64,000 nt of DNA from the NCBI GenBank assembly GCA_963594655.1, contig CAVBFD010000006.1:10127-74126 (forward strand), given 5' to 3'. Position 1 is the stretch's first letter. The number at the start of each line of letters is the position of its first letter. Positions 34,353 through 41,871 of the stretch are shown one piece after another. The position numbers and the translations under genes were made by a program. The DNA comes from Colivivens sp963594655 (GTDB lineage Bacteria > Bacteroidota > Bacteroidia > Bacteroidales > Bacteroidaceae). The notes under the pieces are model-generated. The model saw only the letters and a list, made by a program, of their open reading frames with translations, did not search any database and was not told the DNA's origin.

Positions 34353-35855
34353 CTAATCCCTCTTCAGACCGGAGCGTCGGCGGTACATGCGCAGCCAGAC
34401 GAAGAAGCATACTGTCAGCGCGAGGGTTACGGCAAAGCCGATGATGTCGGATATACCGCCCGGCATCTGCAGGCCCTCCGGAGCCACGAGTATGTATGTA
34501 GAGCATACACAGGTCATGAACATGGCAGGTATGATGGTGATTACATACGGTTTGTTGAGTTTGGCGAGGTACACGGTGATAGCCCACAGTGTGAACACCG
34601 CAAGGGTCTGGTTGAGCCATGCCAGATAACGCCAGAGGACGGCGAAGTCCACATATATCAAAATGATGGAAAGCATGAAGATCGGCAGACAGAGCAGCAG
34701 ACGCTTGTATATCTTGTTCTGTTTGATTTTCAGGAAGTCAGCCGCTATCAGTCGCGCGCTGCGGAATGCGGTGTCACCGGTTGTTATTGGCGCTGCCACC
34801 ACACCGAGTATGGCAAGGAAAGCTCCGAACGAACCCAACCATGAATGACAGATGTCGTTCACCACGATAGCGGGATTGATCTTGCCGTTGCGGTCAGTCA
34901 TCGCAGTGAGCAGTTTCTCGTAAGGTGTGTCACCCGGCACGTTCAGTGAGTCGGCATACTTGATGGAAGCCGCAGCCCAGATCAGTGTCACGATACCTTC
35001 AGTTATCATAGCTCCGTAGAACACTCCACGACCGCACTTCTCGTTCTTCATGCAGCGCGCCATCATCGGACTTTGTGTCGCATGGAAACCACTCACGGCA
35101 CCACAGGCGATGGTGACGCAGAGACAGGGGAACAATGGCATCACGCCACCGTTCGGATGGTGGTTGGAGAACGCTCCTGTAATCTCGGGGATGGAACCGT
35201 CACTGAAGAAGATGCCGAAGAACAGGGCTACAGCCATAATCAACAGAGCGACACCGAACACAGGGTAGATACGGCCAATCAACTTGTCAATCGGAAGCAG
35301 GGTGGCGAGCAGATAGTAGGCGAGGATAACCAACACCCAGAACTGTACCGAACCTACATAGCCTGTAGAACCGCACATAACGCCCAACAGTCCTGCCGGT
35401 GTCTGTGTGAACACCGCACCCACGATAACCATCAGCACCAAGGCGAGCAGAAGCATCACGACCTTGGTCAGACGGCCCAACTCCGACCCTATCAACTCTG
35501 GTTGGCTCTCACCTCCCCTGCGCAGGGAAATCATTCCACCCAGATAGTCGTGTACCGCCCCACCGAAGATACAGCCAAGCACAATCCACAGATAAGCGGC
35601 GGGACCGAACAGAATCCCCTGCATGGCACCGAATATAGGACCTGTACCGGCGATGTTGAGGAACTGTATCAAATAGACTTTCCATGTAGGCATCGGTATA
35701 TAGTCGATGCCGTCCTGATGTGTGTAACATGGAGTTTTTCTGGCAGGGTCCGCGCCAAACACGCGCTCCACGAACTTGCCGTAAATGACGTATCCCAGTA
35801 TAAGTAGGATAAACGAAACAATGAAAGTAATCATAATTCTATCTATATATTTCAA
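34353..35855 (-). CDS. cstA: CstA-family carbon starvation / peptide-pyruvate transporter
   Basis: 500 aa, many membrane helices, starting with FIVSFILLILGYVIYGKFVERVFG and containing the CstA signature region (PARKTPCYTHQDGIDYIPMPTWKVYLIQFLNIAGTGPIFGAMQGILFGPAAYLWIVLGCIFGGAVHDY). Family members carry peptides or pyruvate during carbon limitation. It is clearly shorter than E. coli CstA (701 aa) and lacks the long C-terminal part, as in other Bacteroidetes. It is single, with a -7 box upstream. Confidence 0.92.
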   Translation of the reverse strand: MKYIDRIMITFIVSFILLILGYVIYGKFVERVFGADPARKTPCYTHQDGIDYIPMPTWKVYLIQFLNIAGTGPIFGAMQGILFGPAAYLWIVLGCIFGGAVHDYLGGMISLRRGGESQPELIGSELGRLTKVVMLLLALVLMVIVGAVFTQTPAGLLGVMCGSTGYVGSVQFWVLVILAYYLLATLLPIDKLIGRIYPVFGVALLIMAVALFFGIFFSDGSIPEITGAFSNHHPNGGVMPLFPCLCVTIACGAVSGFHATQSPMMARCMKNEKCGRGVFYGAMITEGIVTLIWAAASIKYADSLNVPGDTPYEKLLTAMTDRNGKINPAIVVNDICHSWLGSFGAFLAILGVVAAPITTGDTAFRSARLIAADFLKIKQNKIYKRLLLCLPIFMLSIILIYVDFAVLWRYLAWLNQTLAVFTLWAITVYLAKLNKPYVITIIPAMFMTCVCSTYILVAPEGLQMPGGISDIIGFAVTLALTVCFFVWLRMYRRRSGLKRD

Positions 35856-35862
35856 TTACACC

Positions 35863-35871
35863 GCAAAAATA
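35863..35871 (-). promoter_or_regulatory. -7 box for cstA
   Basis: Minus-strand TATTTTTGC, 7 bp from the start codon region; no clear -33 box. The very short leader suggests an almost leaderless transcript. Confidence 0.5.
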
Positions 35872-35911
35872 CGCATAAATACGGCTCGGTGTAACGTGCC
35901 GTGTTTGTTTG

Positions 35912-35945
35912 TTTGCCTACAGTCATGTTTTTTCATTACCTTTGT
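35912..35945 (+). promoter_or_regulatory. Promoter of the rRNA methyltransferase gene
   Basis: TTTG (35912-35915) and TACCTTTGT (35937-35945), spacer 21 bp; ATG 26 bp downstream. Confidence 0.7.
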
Positions 35946-35971
35946 AGCCGAATCGCAAAACAGTATAGACA

Positions 35972-37189
35972 ATGAGACTACCAGACGACTTCATATCGGA
36001 GATGCGCGGCGTACTTGACGACCAAACTATGGAAGAGTTCATGACCGCCGTCGTACAGGAACCGCCCACGAGCATACGACTGAACACAGGGAGGATTACC
36101 GGGGAGGCGAAGGAGGAGATAACGGAGGCGTTCCACCTCTCCGCCGCCAACCGCATCCCATGGTGCGAAGACGGTTACTACCTCGACAACCGTCCGCAGT
36201 TCACCATGGACCCACTGTTCCATGCCGGCGCGTATTATGTGCAGGAAGCCTCGTCGATGTACATCTCACGTCTACTGAACCATTATGTGGGTACAAGGGA
36301 CGTGACTGCGCTCGACCTGTGCGCGGCTCCCGGAGGGAAGTCCACCCTGATGCTGTCAAGCCTGTCCGGCAGTTCCACTCTGGTGGCAAACGAGATAATA
36401 CCCAAACGGGCATCCATACTGAGAGAGAACATCAGCAAGTGGAACTCCACTGTCAATGTCATTGTAACCAACAACCGACCGGAGGACTTCAGACGGATGA
36501 AGAGGGTGTTCGACCTTATCCTGTGCGATGTGCCGTGTTCGGGCGAAGGGATGTTCAGGAAAGACCATGACTCCGTGGGGCAATGGTCACTCAACAATGT
36601 GGCGATGTGCTGCAAACGTCAGCGCGACATCGTAGGTGCGGTGTGGGACTGCCTCAAACCAGGGGGACTGATGATATACAGTACCTGTACCTATAACACG
36701 AAGGAGGATGAGGAGAATGTCAGGTGGATAAGTGAGAGTCTCGGATCGGACATCCTGCCCTGCCCTACCGAGATTGGGTGGGACATAACCCGTAACCTCC
36801 TGCCCGGCGGAACATTCGACTGTCTGCATTTCATGCCGCACAGACAGAAAGGGGAAGGATTCTTCTGCGCCATACTCCGGAAGGAAGGTGGGGACGACGT
36901 ACAGCCCTGTGGCGGTACTGTCCGGATCAGCGACAAGATGTTAAGTGGACTTCACATCCTCGCCTTAGAGGACAGGACAGCAGGATGTGTGGCACAGGTG
37001 GATGTGGACAGGCAGACGGCACTGCAATATCTCAGAGGCGAAGCGTTGACCCTACCGTCCGCCACACCCAAGGGACTCGTCACCATAACCTATAAGGGGA
37101 TGCCGCTCGGTAAGGCGAAAAACATAGGCAACCGTGCCAACAACCTCTATCCCAAGGAGTGGAGGATAAGGAAACAGATCAACCGATAA
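35972..37189 (+). CDS. RsmF-like 16S rRNA (cytosine-C5) methyltransferase
   Basis: 405 aa NOL1/NOP2/Sun-family enzyme. N-terminal RNA-binding segment (EPPTSIRLNTGRI), AdoMet site ALDLCAAPGGKSTL (about 113-125), CDVPCSGEGMFRKD with the motif IV catalytic Cys, motif VI STCTYNTKEDEENV with the second Cys. A C-terminal PUA-like segment ends in RANNLYPKEWRI. Its transcript ends toward the palindrome array. Confidence 0.92.
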   Translation: MRLPDDFISEMRGVLDDQTMEEFMTAVVQEPPTSIRLNTGRITGEAKEEITEAFHLSAANRIPWCEDGYYLDNRPQFTMDPLFHAGAYYVQEASSMYISRLLNHYVGTRDVTALDLCAAPGGKSTLMLSSLSGSSTLVANEIIPKRASILRENISKWNSTVNVIVTNNRPEDFRRMKRVFDLILCDVPCSGEGMFRKDHDSVGQWSLNNVAMCCKRQRDIVGAVWDCLKPGGLMIYSTCTYNTKEDEENVRWISESLGSDILPCPTEIGWDITRNLLPGGTFDCLHFMPHRQKGEGFFCAILRKEGGDDVQPCGGTVRISDKMLSGLHILALEDRTAGCVAQVDVDRQTALQYLRGEALTLPSATPKGLVTITYKGMPLGKAKNIGNRANNLYPKEWRIRKQINR

Positions 37190-37305
37190 CAGGCGCGACA
37201 TACCAACAAAAGCGGAAGAATCACAAATATCAAATTGTGCAGAATACGTGGTTTATATGCGCAAAATGTGAGGCTTCCAGTAACTTTTTGACAAACCCCC
37301 GTAGA

Positions 37306-37321
37306 CACCCCTGTAGAGGGG
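37306..37321. repeat. Short hairpin before the palindrome array
   Basis: ACCCCT gtag AGGGGT is a perfect 6-bp stem with a 4-nt loop. Just upstream the motif ACCCCCGTAGA is echoed by ACCCCTGTAGA. The hairpin abuts the first 22-bp repeat unit. Confidence 0.6.
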
Positions 37322-37400
37322 TCTCGAGTGAATGGGTCATTTCACTCGAGTGATTTGATCAATTCACTCGGCTGAATCGATCAATTCACTCGAGTGAAAT
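37319..37400. repeat. 22-bp-period array of palindromes (four units)
   Basis: Four degenerate units start at 37319, 37341, 37363 and 37385 (last one partial). Each consists of a 14-bp palindrome TTCACTCGAGTGAA plus a second palindrome TTGATCAA. Units 2 and 4 carry perfect cores (37342-37353 and 37385-37398); units 1 and 3 are diverged. All cores are self-complementary, so units can pair with themselves or one another. The array is between the convergent 3' ends of the rRNA methyltransferase and tsf. It has no coding capacity that I trust. Confidence 0.85.
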
Positions 37401-37478
37401 TAGAGGGGGTGCTTGAGGCCTTCCCGAGCGTCTTCCGTAAAATGACAATATGTCAACAAACTGGAACTTTGCATGTGT

Positions 37479-37513
37479 AAAAAAAAAGGGCATCCCAACT
37501 GAGAGATGCCCTT
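37479..37513 (-). terminator. Rho-independent terminator of the ribosomal operon
   Basis: On the minus strand AAGGGCATC / GATGCCCTT (37505-37513 with 37486-37494) forms a 9-bp stem with a 10-nt loop followed by a run of nine or more T. It ends the rplM-rpsI-rpsB-tsf transcript. Confidence 0.92.
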
Positions 37514-37516
37514 GTC

Positions 37517-37536
37517 TGTCCGCCGGAAAGCGGACA
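37517..37536. repeat. Hairpin between tsf and its terminator
   Basis: TGTCCGC cggaaa GCGGACA, a 7-bp perfect stem, 4 bp from the terminator stem and 20 bp from the tsf stop. It may protect the mRNA 3' end. Confidence 0.6.
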
Positions 37537-37555
37537 TGAATATAAGAGGTAATGA

Positions 37556-38548
37556 TTATTCGCTACGGAGAGTGAATCGCTTGAAGTCAGTGACAGTAAG
37601 ATCCTTGTCGATGTTCTGAAGGTACTGAGCCACACTAACCTTGTTGTCGTCGATGTAAGCCTGGTCAAGCAGACAAGACTCCTTGTAGAACTTGTTGAGC
37701 ATACCGTTGGCGATATTCTGAATCATCTGCTCCGGGAGACTTGCGGCCTTCTCCTCAGCCACCTTAGCCTTGATCTCACGAGCCTGTGCAGCCTGTTCTG
37801 GAGTGATCCAGCCCTTGGCTGTGTTGGACTCGATATGGTCATCGCTGTCCACGTGTGCAGGGTTGATGCCAGCCTTCTTCAGAGCAGCCTCGACAGCCTT
37901 GTTGATCTGGTTCTGCTTTGCCTTCTCGATGTCAGCCTTGTACTCCACATCCTTCACGTGCTGCGGCACTGAAGCCTCGTCGAGGGCTACAGGAGCCATG
38001 GCGGCAACCTGCATAGCCACGTTCTTGGCCACATCCTCAGAGCATGGCTTGCTCATTGCCACGAGAGTGCAGAGGAAGTTCTGGTTCATGTGGTTGTACG
38101 CACAAACATAGTCACCCTCAACTACATTGTAGCCGTCGAGTTCCATCTTCTCGCCTGTCACACCTGACCGTTCAGTGACAGCCTCAGTGACCGGCTTGCC
38201 GTCGATGGTGAGAGCCTTCACCTCATCGAGAGTCTTGCATTTGTTTTCAACAGCAAGGTCAAGTATCTTGGAGCAAAGAGCCACGAAGTCAGCGTTCTTT
38301 GCCACGAAGTCGGTCTCGCACTTGAGGGCAATCATAGCGGCGAACTTGCCGTCCACCTTTGCGAGTACACAGCCCTCGGCTGCCTCACGGTCAGAACGCT
38401 TGGCTGCTACCAACTGACCTTTCTTGCGGAGAATCTCCATTGCCTGCTCCATGTCGCCGTTGGCTTCTGTGAGAGCCTTCTTGCAGTCCATCAGTCCTGC
38501 CTGGGTCTTCTGGCGCAGTGCGTTGATTTCTGCTAATGTGATAGCCAT
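37556..38548 (-). CDS. tsf: Translation elongation factor Ts
   Basis: 330 aa nucleotide-exchange factor of EF-Tu. MAITLAEINALRQKTQAGLMDCKKAL contains the UBA-like domain and KTGAG(I/L)MDCKKAL-type signature; the core domains follow (FAAMIALKCETDFVAKN; CAYNHMNQ...TLVAMSKP). It is longer than E. coli EF-Ts (283 aa) through insertions, as in other Bacteroidales. Last gene of the ribosomal cluster. Confidence 0.97.
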   Translation of the reverse strand: MAITLAEINALRQKTQAGLMDCKKALTEANGDMEQAMEILRKKGQLVAAKRSDREAAEGCVLAKVDGKFAAMIALKCETDFVAKNADFVALCSKILDLAVENKCKTLDEVKALTIDGKPVTEAVTERSGVTGEKMELDGYNVVEGDYVCAYNHMNQNFLCTLVAMSKPCSEDVAKNVAMQVAAMAPVALDEASVPQHVKDVEYKADIEKAKQNQINKAVEAALKKAGINPAHVDSDDHIESNTAKGWITPEQAAQAREIKAKVAEEKAASLPEQMIQNIANGMLNKFYKESCLLDQAYIDDNKVSVAQYLQNIDKDLTVTDFKRFTLRSE

Positions 38549-38582
38549 AGTCTATAATGATTTTATTATTTCGATTAAACAA

Positions 38583-39467
38583 TTATTCCGCTTCCTCAGC
38601 CTTGGTCTCCTCAACCGGAGCTGCTGCCGGAGCTGCTGCCGGAGCTGCCTCCTCTACAGGCGCTTCAACTTCCTTTGCCTCGTCAGCTTTCTTCACTTCC
38701 TTGCGCTGGCGTCTTGGCCTTGCCGGCGCGTCAGCACCTTCAGTCTGCTCACCTGCGGCCTCCATGTCAATCTTCTCAATCTTGCGCTCCTCGAGACCTT
38801 CTGCTATGGCGTCGCAGCAAGCGCTGACGATAACCTCGATTGACTTTGACGCGTCGTCGTTGGCAGGAATCATGAAGTCAACATTCTCAGGGTTGGAGTT
38901 GGTGTCCACGATGGCGAACACTGGTATGCCGAGACGGTTTGCCTCATGCACTGCGATGTGTTCCTTCATCACGTCGACAACGAAGAGGGCTGCCGGGAGA
39001 CGGGTAAGGTCTGCGATTGAACCGAGGTTCTTCTCCAACTTCTCGCGCTTGCGGCGAATCTGGAGGTTCTCACGCTTTGACAACTTGTCGTATGTACCGT
39101 CAGCAATCATCTTGTCGATGTTTGACATCTTCTTCACAGCCTTACGGATTGTAGGGAAGTTGGTGAGCATACCGCCCGGCCAACGCTCGATAACGTAAGG
39201 CATGCCTACTGCCTTTGCCTTCTCTGCCACAGCTTCCTTCGCCTGCTTCTTTGTAGCGACAAAAAGGATGCGCTTGCCTGACTTGGCAATCTGCTTGAGG
39301 GCTTCAGCGGCTGAATCAATGCAGTCAACGGTCTTGTTGAGGTCGATGATGTGGATGCCGTTGCGCTCCATGAAGATATAAGGAGCCATTGCCGGATTCC
39401 ATTTTCTCTTGAGGTGTCCGAAATGACAGCCTGCTTCCAATAATTGTTCGAAATTAGTTCTTGACAT
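38583..39467 (-). CDS. rpsB: 30S ribosomal protein S2 with long Ala/Glu-rich tail
   Basis: 294 aa. Residues 1-230 are a normal S2 (FEQLLEAGCHFGHLKRKWNPAMAPYIF, WPGGMLTNFPTIRKAVKKM, ALFVVDVMKEHIAVHEA, IPANDDASKSIEVI). The last 60 or so residues are a low-complexity tail with Pro-Ala-Ala-Ala repeats, Lys/Arg patches and a Glu-rich end; S2 tails of this kind occur in Bacteroidetes. The tail DNA has short direct repeats (GGAGCTGCTGCC). A structured 122-bp gap separates it from rpsI. Confidence 0.97.
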   Translation of the reverse strand: MSRTNFEQLLEAGCHFGHLKRKWNPAMAPYIFMERNGIHIIDLNKTVDCIDSAAEALKQIAKSGKRILFVATKKQAKEAVAEKAKAVGMPYVIERWPGGMLTNFPTIRKAVKKMSNIDKMIADGTYDKLSKRENLQIRRKREKLEKNLGSIADLTRLPAALFVVDVMKEHIAVHEANRLGIPVFAIVDTNSNPENVDFMIPANDDASKSIEVIVSACCDAIAEGLEERKIEKIDMEAAGEQTEGADAPARPRRQRKEVKKADEAKEVEAPVEEAAPAAAPAAAPVEETKAEEAE

Positions 39468-39523
39468 AATTCTTTCTTGATTTGTTTGTTTACTTTCCTT
39501 TTAGTTTTTGATTTGAAAACCAG

Positions 39524-39567
39524 CTCCCAAGTAGCCCTAAGGGATCTTGGGAGTTTAGATACTAAAC
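39524..39567 (-). promoter_or_regulatory. Structured region upstream of rpsB, possible S2 leader
   Basis: Two overlapping hairpins in the rpsI-rpsB gap. One pairs CTCCCAAG with CTTGGGAG (39524-39531 with 39546-39553); the other pairs GTTTAG with CTAAAC around a 3-nt loop (39553-39567), extendable by G/C pairs. They share the GGGAG segment and so are mutually exclusive when extended. No promoter is visible in the gap, so this is probably an operon-internal regulatory RNA, perhaps an S2 autoregulatory site. Confidence 0.55.
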
Positions 39568-39589
39568 CCCTGTCCAGACATGAACGGCG

Positions 39590-39976
39590 TCAACGCTTAC
39601 TGAACTGGAATCTGCGACGGGCCTTTGGTCTACCCGGCTTCTTACGTTCAACGACACGTGAGTCACGAGTGATGAACCCTTCAGCGCGGAGAGCCTTCTT
39701 GTCGTCGGCGTTGATCTTCACGAGTGCGCGGGCAATGGCGAGACGGAGAGCCTGTGACTGACCTGTGTAACCACCTCCGTAGAGATTGACCTTGATGTCA
39801 TACTTGTCAGCGACATCCAGCAGGTTCAACGGCTGCTTTACAACGAACTGTACCAGTTCTGAGGGGAAGTAGTCCTTAAGATCCCGCTTGTTGATGGTAA
39901 TCTTGCCTGTACCCTCTGTGAGATATACACGGGCGACTGCGGCTTTGCGACGACCTAATGCATTAATCATTTCCAT
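39590..39976 (-). CDS. rpsI: 30S ribosomal protein S9
   Basis: 128 aa, usual length. ALGRRKAAVARVYLTEGTGKITINKRDLKDYF at the start, GGGYTGQSQALRLAIARAL in the middle and the basic tail RKKPGRPKARRRFQFSKR that reaches the P site. It lies 13 bp behind rplM. Confidence 0.98.
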   Translation of the reverse strand: MEMINALGRRKAAVARVYLTEGTGKITINKRDLKDYFPSELVQFVVKQPLNLLDVADKYDIKVNLYGGGYTGQSQALRLAIARALVKINADDKKALRAEGFITRDSRVVERKKPGRPKARRRFQFSKR

Positions 39977-39989
39977 ATGTCTTCGTTAT

Positions 39990-40451
39990 TTATTTCAGTG
40001 TGTTAATATCGATTGCCTTTGGACTCTGCGCCTCCTGCTTGTGTTCAGCACCCTCATATATATATAGGTTACCGAGCAACTTTGAACCAAGATGTCCCTT
40101 GGTGAGCATTCCCTTCACTGCGTGACGGAGGATACGCTCGTAACCGTTAGGACGCTTTGACAGTTCTGCGGGACTCTGCTTGTGCTGACCGCCCGGATAA
40201 CCGGAGAAAGTGATGTACTGCTTGTCAGTCCACTTCTTTCCAGAGAACTTCACCTTACTTGCGTTGATGATGATAACGTTGTCACCGCAATCCTGGTTGG
40301 GTGTGAAGCATGGCTTGTACTTTCCACGAAGAATCTTCGCCACCTTTGAGCAAAGGCGACCGACTGTCTGGTCTGTCGCATCGACAACAACCCACTGCTT
40401 GTCCGCCTCTTCCGGGGTCACACAACGGGTCTTTGCACTTAATGTATTCAT
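39990..40451 (-). CDS. rplM: 50S ribosomal protein L13
   Basis: 153 aa from the ATG at 40451. The frame is open nine codons further, but MNTLSAKTRCVTPEEADKQWVVVDATDQTVGRL matches the usual start of Bacteroidetes L13. Motifs GKYKPCFTPNQDCGDNVIIINASKVKFSGKKW and the HAVKGMLTKGHLGSKLL region are present. First gene of the ribosomal cluster, preceded by a long structured leader. Confidence 0.97.
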   Translation of the reverse strand: MNTLSAKTRCVTPEEADKQWVVVDATDQTVGRLCSKVAKILRGKYKPCFTPNQDCGDNVIIINASKVKFSGKKWTDKQYITFSGYPGGQHKQSPAELSKRPNGYERILRHAVKGMLTKGHLGSKLLGNLYIYEGAEHKQEAQSPKAIDINTLK

Positions 40452-40636
40452 TTTTCTTTCTACTTTTAATCTGTTCAATTAATATCACAAAAAATCGCTC
40501 CATTCCCTCACCCCTTTCGGGACTCGGTGGAGATGTAGTTTTTAGGGACGATTCACAGACCACACTGGCCGGCCAAAACCAACGCTATCTACACATCCGC
40601 TGAGGAGGACCATCATGCCTCCTTGATAATAATCGG
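40452..40636 (-). promoter_or_regulatory. Structured 5' leader of rplM (candidate L13 ribosomal leader RNA)
   Basis: About 185 nt separate the predicted start of transcription from the rplM ATG. The leader contains: AGGAGG/CCTCCT hairpin (40603-40623), a 10-bp palindrome TGGCCGGCCA (40566-40575), and a stem closed by CTCCA/TGGAG (40498-40532) with an inner CCC-GAAA-GGG tetraloop hairpin. Long structured leaders before rplM usually bind L13 to control the operon; I recall an L13 leader class described for Bacteroidia but cannot check whether this fits it. Confidence 0.6.
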
Positions 40637-40639
40637 CTT

Positions 40640-40672
40640 GCAAAGGTAGCGCTTTTCCATAAACCGACCAAA
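40640..40672 (-). promoter_or_regulatory. Promoter of the rplM operon
   Basis: Minus-strand TACCTTTGC (40640-40648) and perfect TTTG (40669-40672), spacer 20 bp. Confidence 0.82.
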
Positions 40673-40741
40673 AGTTAACGGCTTTTATTGCAGGTAAGGG
40701 CTACAAAAACAGGGAAAAAGTCCCATTTTGACTCTTGCCGC

Positions 40742-40773
40742 CTTGCGGTTACACGGAATTTCACTAATTTTGC
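40742..40773 (+). promoter_or_regulatory. Promoter of the secreted beta-barrel-like gene
   Basis: CTTG (40742-40745) and TAATTTTGC (40765-40773), spacer 19 bp; ATG 20 bp downstream. It fixes the start at 40794 rather than the upstream in-frame codons. Confidence 0.72.
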
Positions 40774-40793
40774 GGCATAGAAACGATGGAAAG

Positions 40794-41867
40794 ATGAAGA
40801 AATACATTTTGATTCCACTGATGTCCGCCATGGGGGCTGTGGGCGGACAAGCGCAGATACAGTTGAACCGTGTGGACCTCTCCGCATCAGTCGGGACAGA
40901 CGGCATCGGTTTTGACATAGGAATGCCTTTGAACGATTATGTGCAGGTGCGGGCCGGAGCGTCGTTCATGCCGCACATAAAGAGGAGCATCAATTTCGAG
41001 ACTGTAATCGGGGAGACTGACCCCTCACTCACCGCGGAGGAGAACTGGGTGCGGATGACCGAACGCTTCGACGCTCTGACCGACATGATGGGCAGTTTCA
41101 CCACCAGCAGTATCGGCCAAGGCGTGAACGCTTACAGTGAGCCTACATTCAACAACTTCAAGTTGCTGGTGGACATCTTTCCGTTCAAAGACAACAGGCA
41201 CTGGCACATCACCGCCGGTTTCTACCTTGGAAACTCCAGGGTGTCGAAGGTGTACAACAAAGCGGCGGACATGACAACACTGCTGGGCGTCACTGTGTAC
41301 AACAGGATGTACAGGGACGCGCTGTCGGAAGAACCACTGTTGGACTACAACGGCAACTATATCTATTTGCCTGGCAGTTTCACGGATCGGATAATTGAAT
41401 ATGGGGAGATGGGTATCTTAGTGGGCGAATACTCGCACGACATCTACGCCGACGAGGACATCCTCTGGGACTATACGGCATACGACCCTATCACTGGAGA
41501 CATCCTGCATGAGGAGGGAGAAGTGCGATATGCCAAGGGCGACCTTATCCACCGGAAGGGGGACGAGTACCGCATCACGCCCGACGGGGACAATATGCTG
41601 AAGGCTACCGCCAAGACAAACAGTTTCCGCCCGTACCTCGGTGTCGGCTATTCCACCAGTATCACAAAAGACAACCGTACCGCCATTGCAGTTGACGCGG
41701 GTATGCTACTGTGGGGAGGCGCACCCGAAATCACCATGCACGACGGTACGAATGTATTGAAGGACCTGCAGAACCTGAGGGGCAAGTTCGCTGACTATGC
41801 CGACAGGATGTCGAGACTGAAGGTCTACCCTGTCATAAGTCTCAGAATCACACGCAGACTGTTCTGA
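40794..41867 (+). CDS. Secreted or outer-membrane protein of unknown function
   Basis: 357 aa with signal peptide (MKKYILIPLMSAMGAVGGQAQ). Alternating hydrophobic strands (QLNRVDLSASVGTDGIGFDIGMPLNDYVQVRAGASFMPH; FKLLVDIFPFKDNRHWHITAGFYLG; FRPYLGVGYSTSITKDNRTAIAVDAGMLLWGG; the end YPVISLRITRRLF with a terminal Phe) are typical of an outer-membrane beta-barrel. A long soluble insertion (about 195-285) is acidic and Tyr-rich. I do not recognise the family. Its role is unknown. Confidence 0.75.
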   Translation: MKKYILIPLMSAMGAVGGQAQIQLNRVDLSASVGTDGIGFDIGMPLNDYVQVRAGASFMPHIKRSINFETVIGETDPSLTAEENWVRMTERFDALTDMMGSFTTSSIGQGVNAYSEPTFNNFKLLVDIFPFKDNRHWHITAGFYLGNSRVSKVYNKAADMTTLLGVTVYNRMYRDALSEEPLLDYNGNYIYLPGSFTDRIIEYGEMGILVGEYSHDIYADEDILWDYTAYDPITGDILHEEGEVRYAKGDLIHRKGDEYRITPDGDNMLKATAKTNSFRPYLGVGYSTSITKDNRTAIAVDAGMLLWGGAPEITMHDGTNVLKDLQNLRGKFADYADRMSRLKVYPVISLRITRRLF

Positions 41868-41871
41868 GGAG

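Noticed and set aside
33330..34844. 504-codon + strand frame across pyrC, the GT2 gene and cstA 3' end
   Set aside because: It spans three real genes on the other strand and the promoter between them; the translation has no recognisable protein features.
37319..37400. CRISPR array
   Set aside because: Repeats are contiguous with no unique spacers of normal length, and no cas gene is present.
38583..38760. Ala/Glu-rich end of rpsB as a frameshifted or foreign segment
   Set aside because: The frame is continuous with normal S2 and such tails occur in Bacteroidetes S2; the short DNA repeats reflect low-complexity protein.
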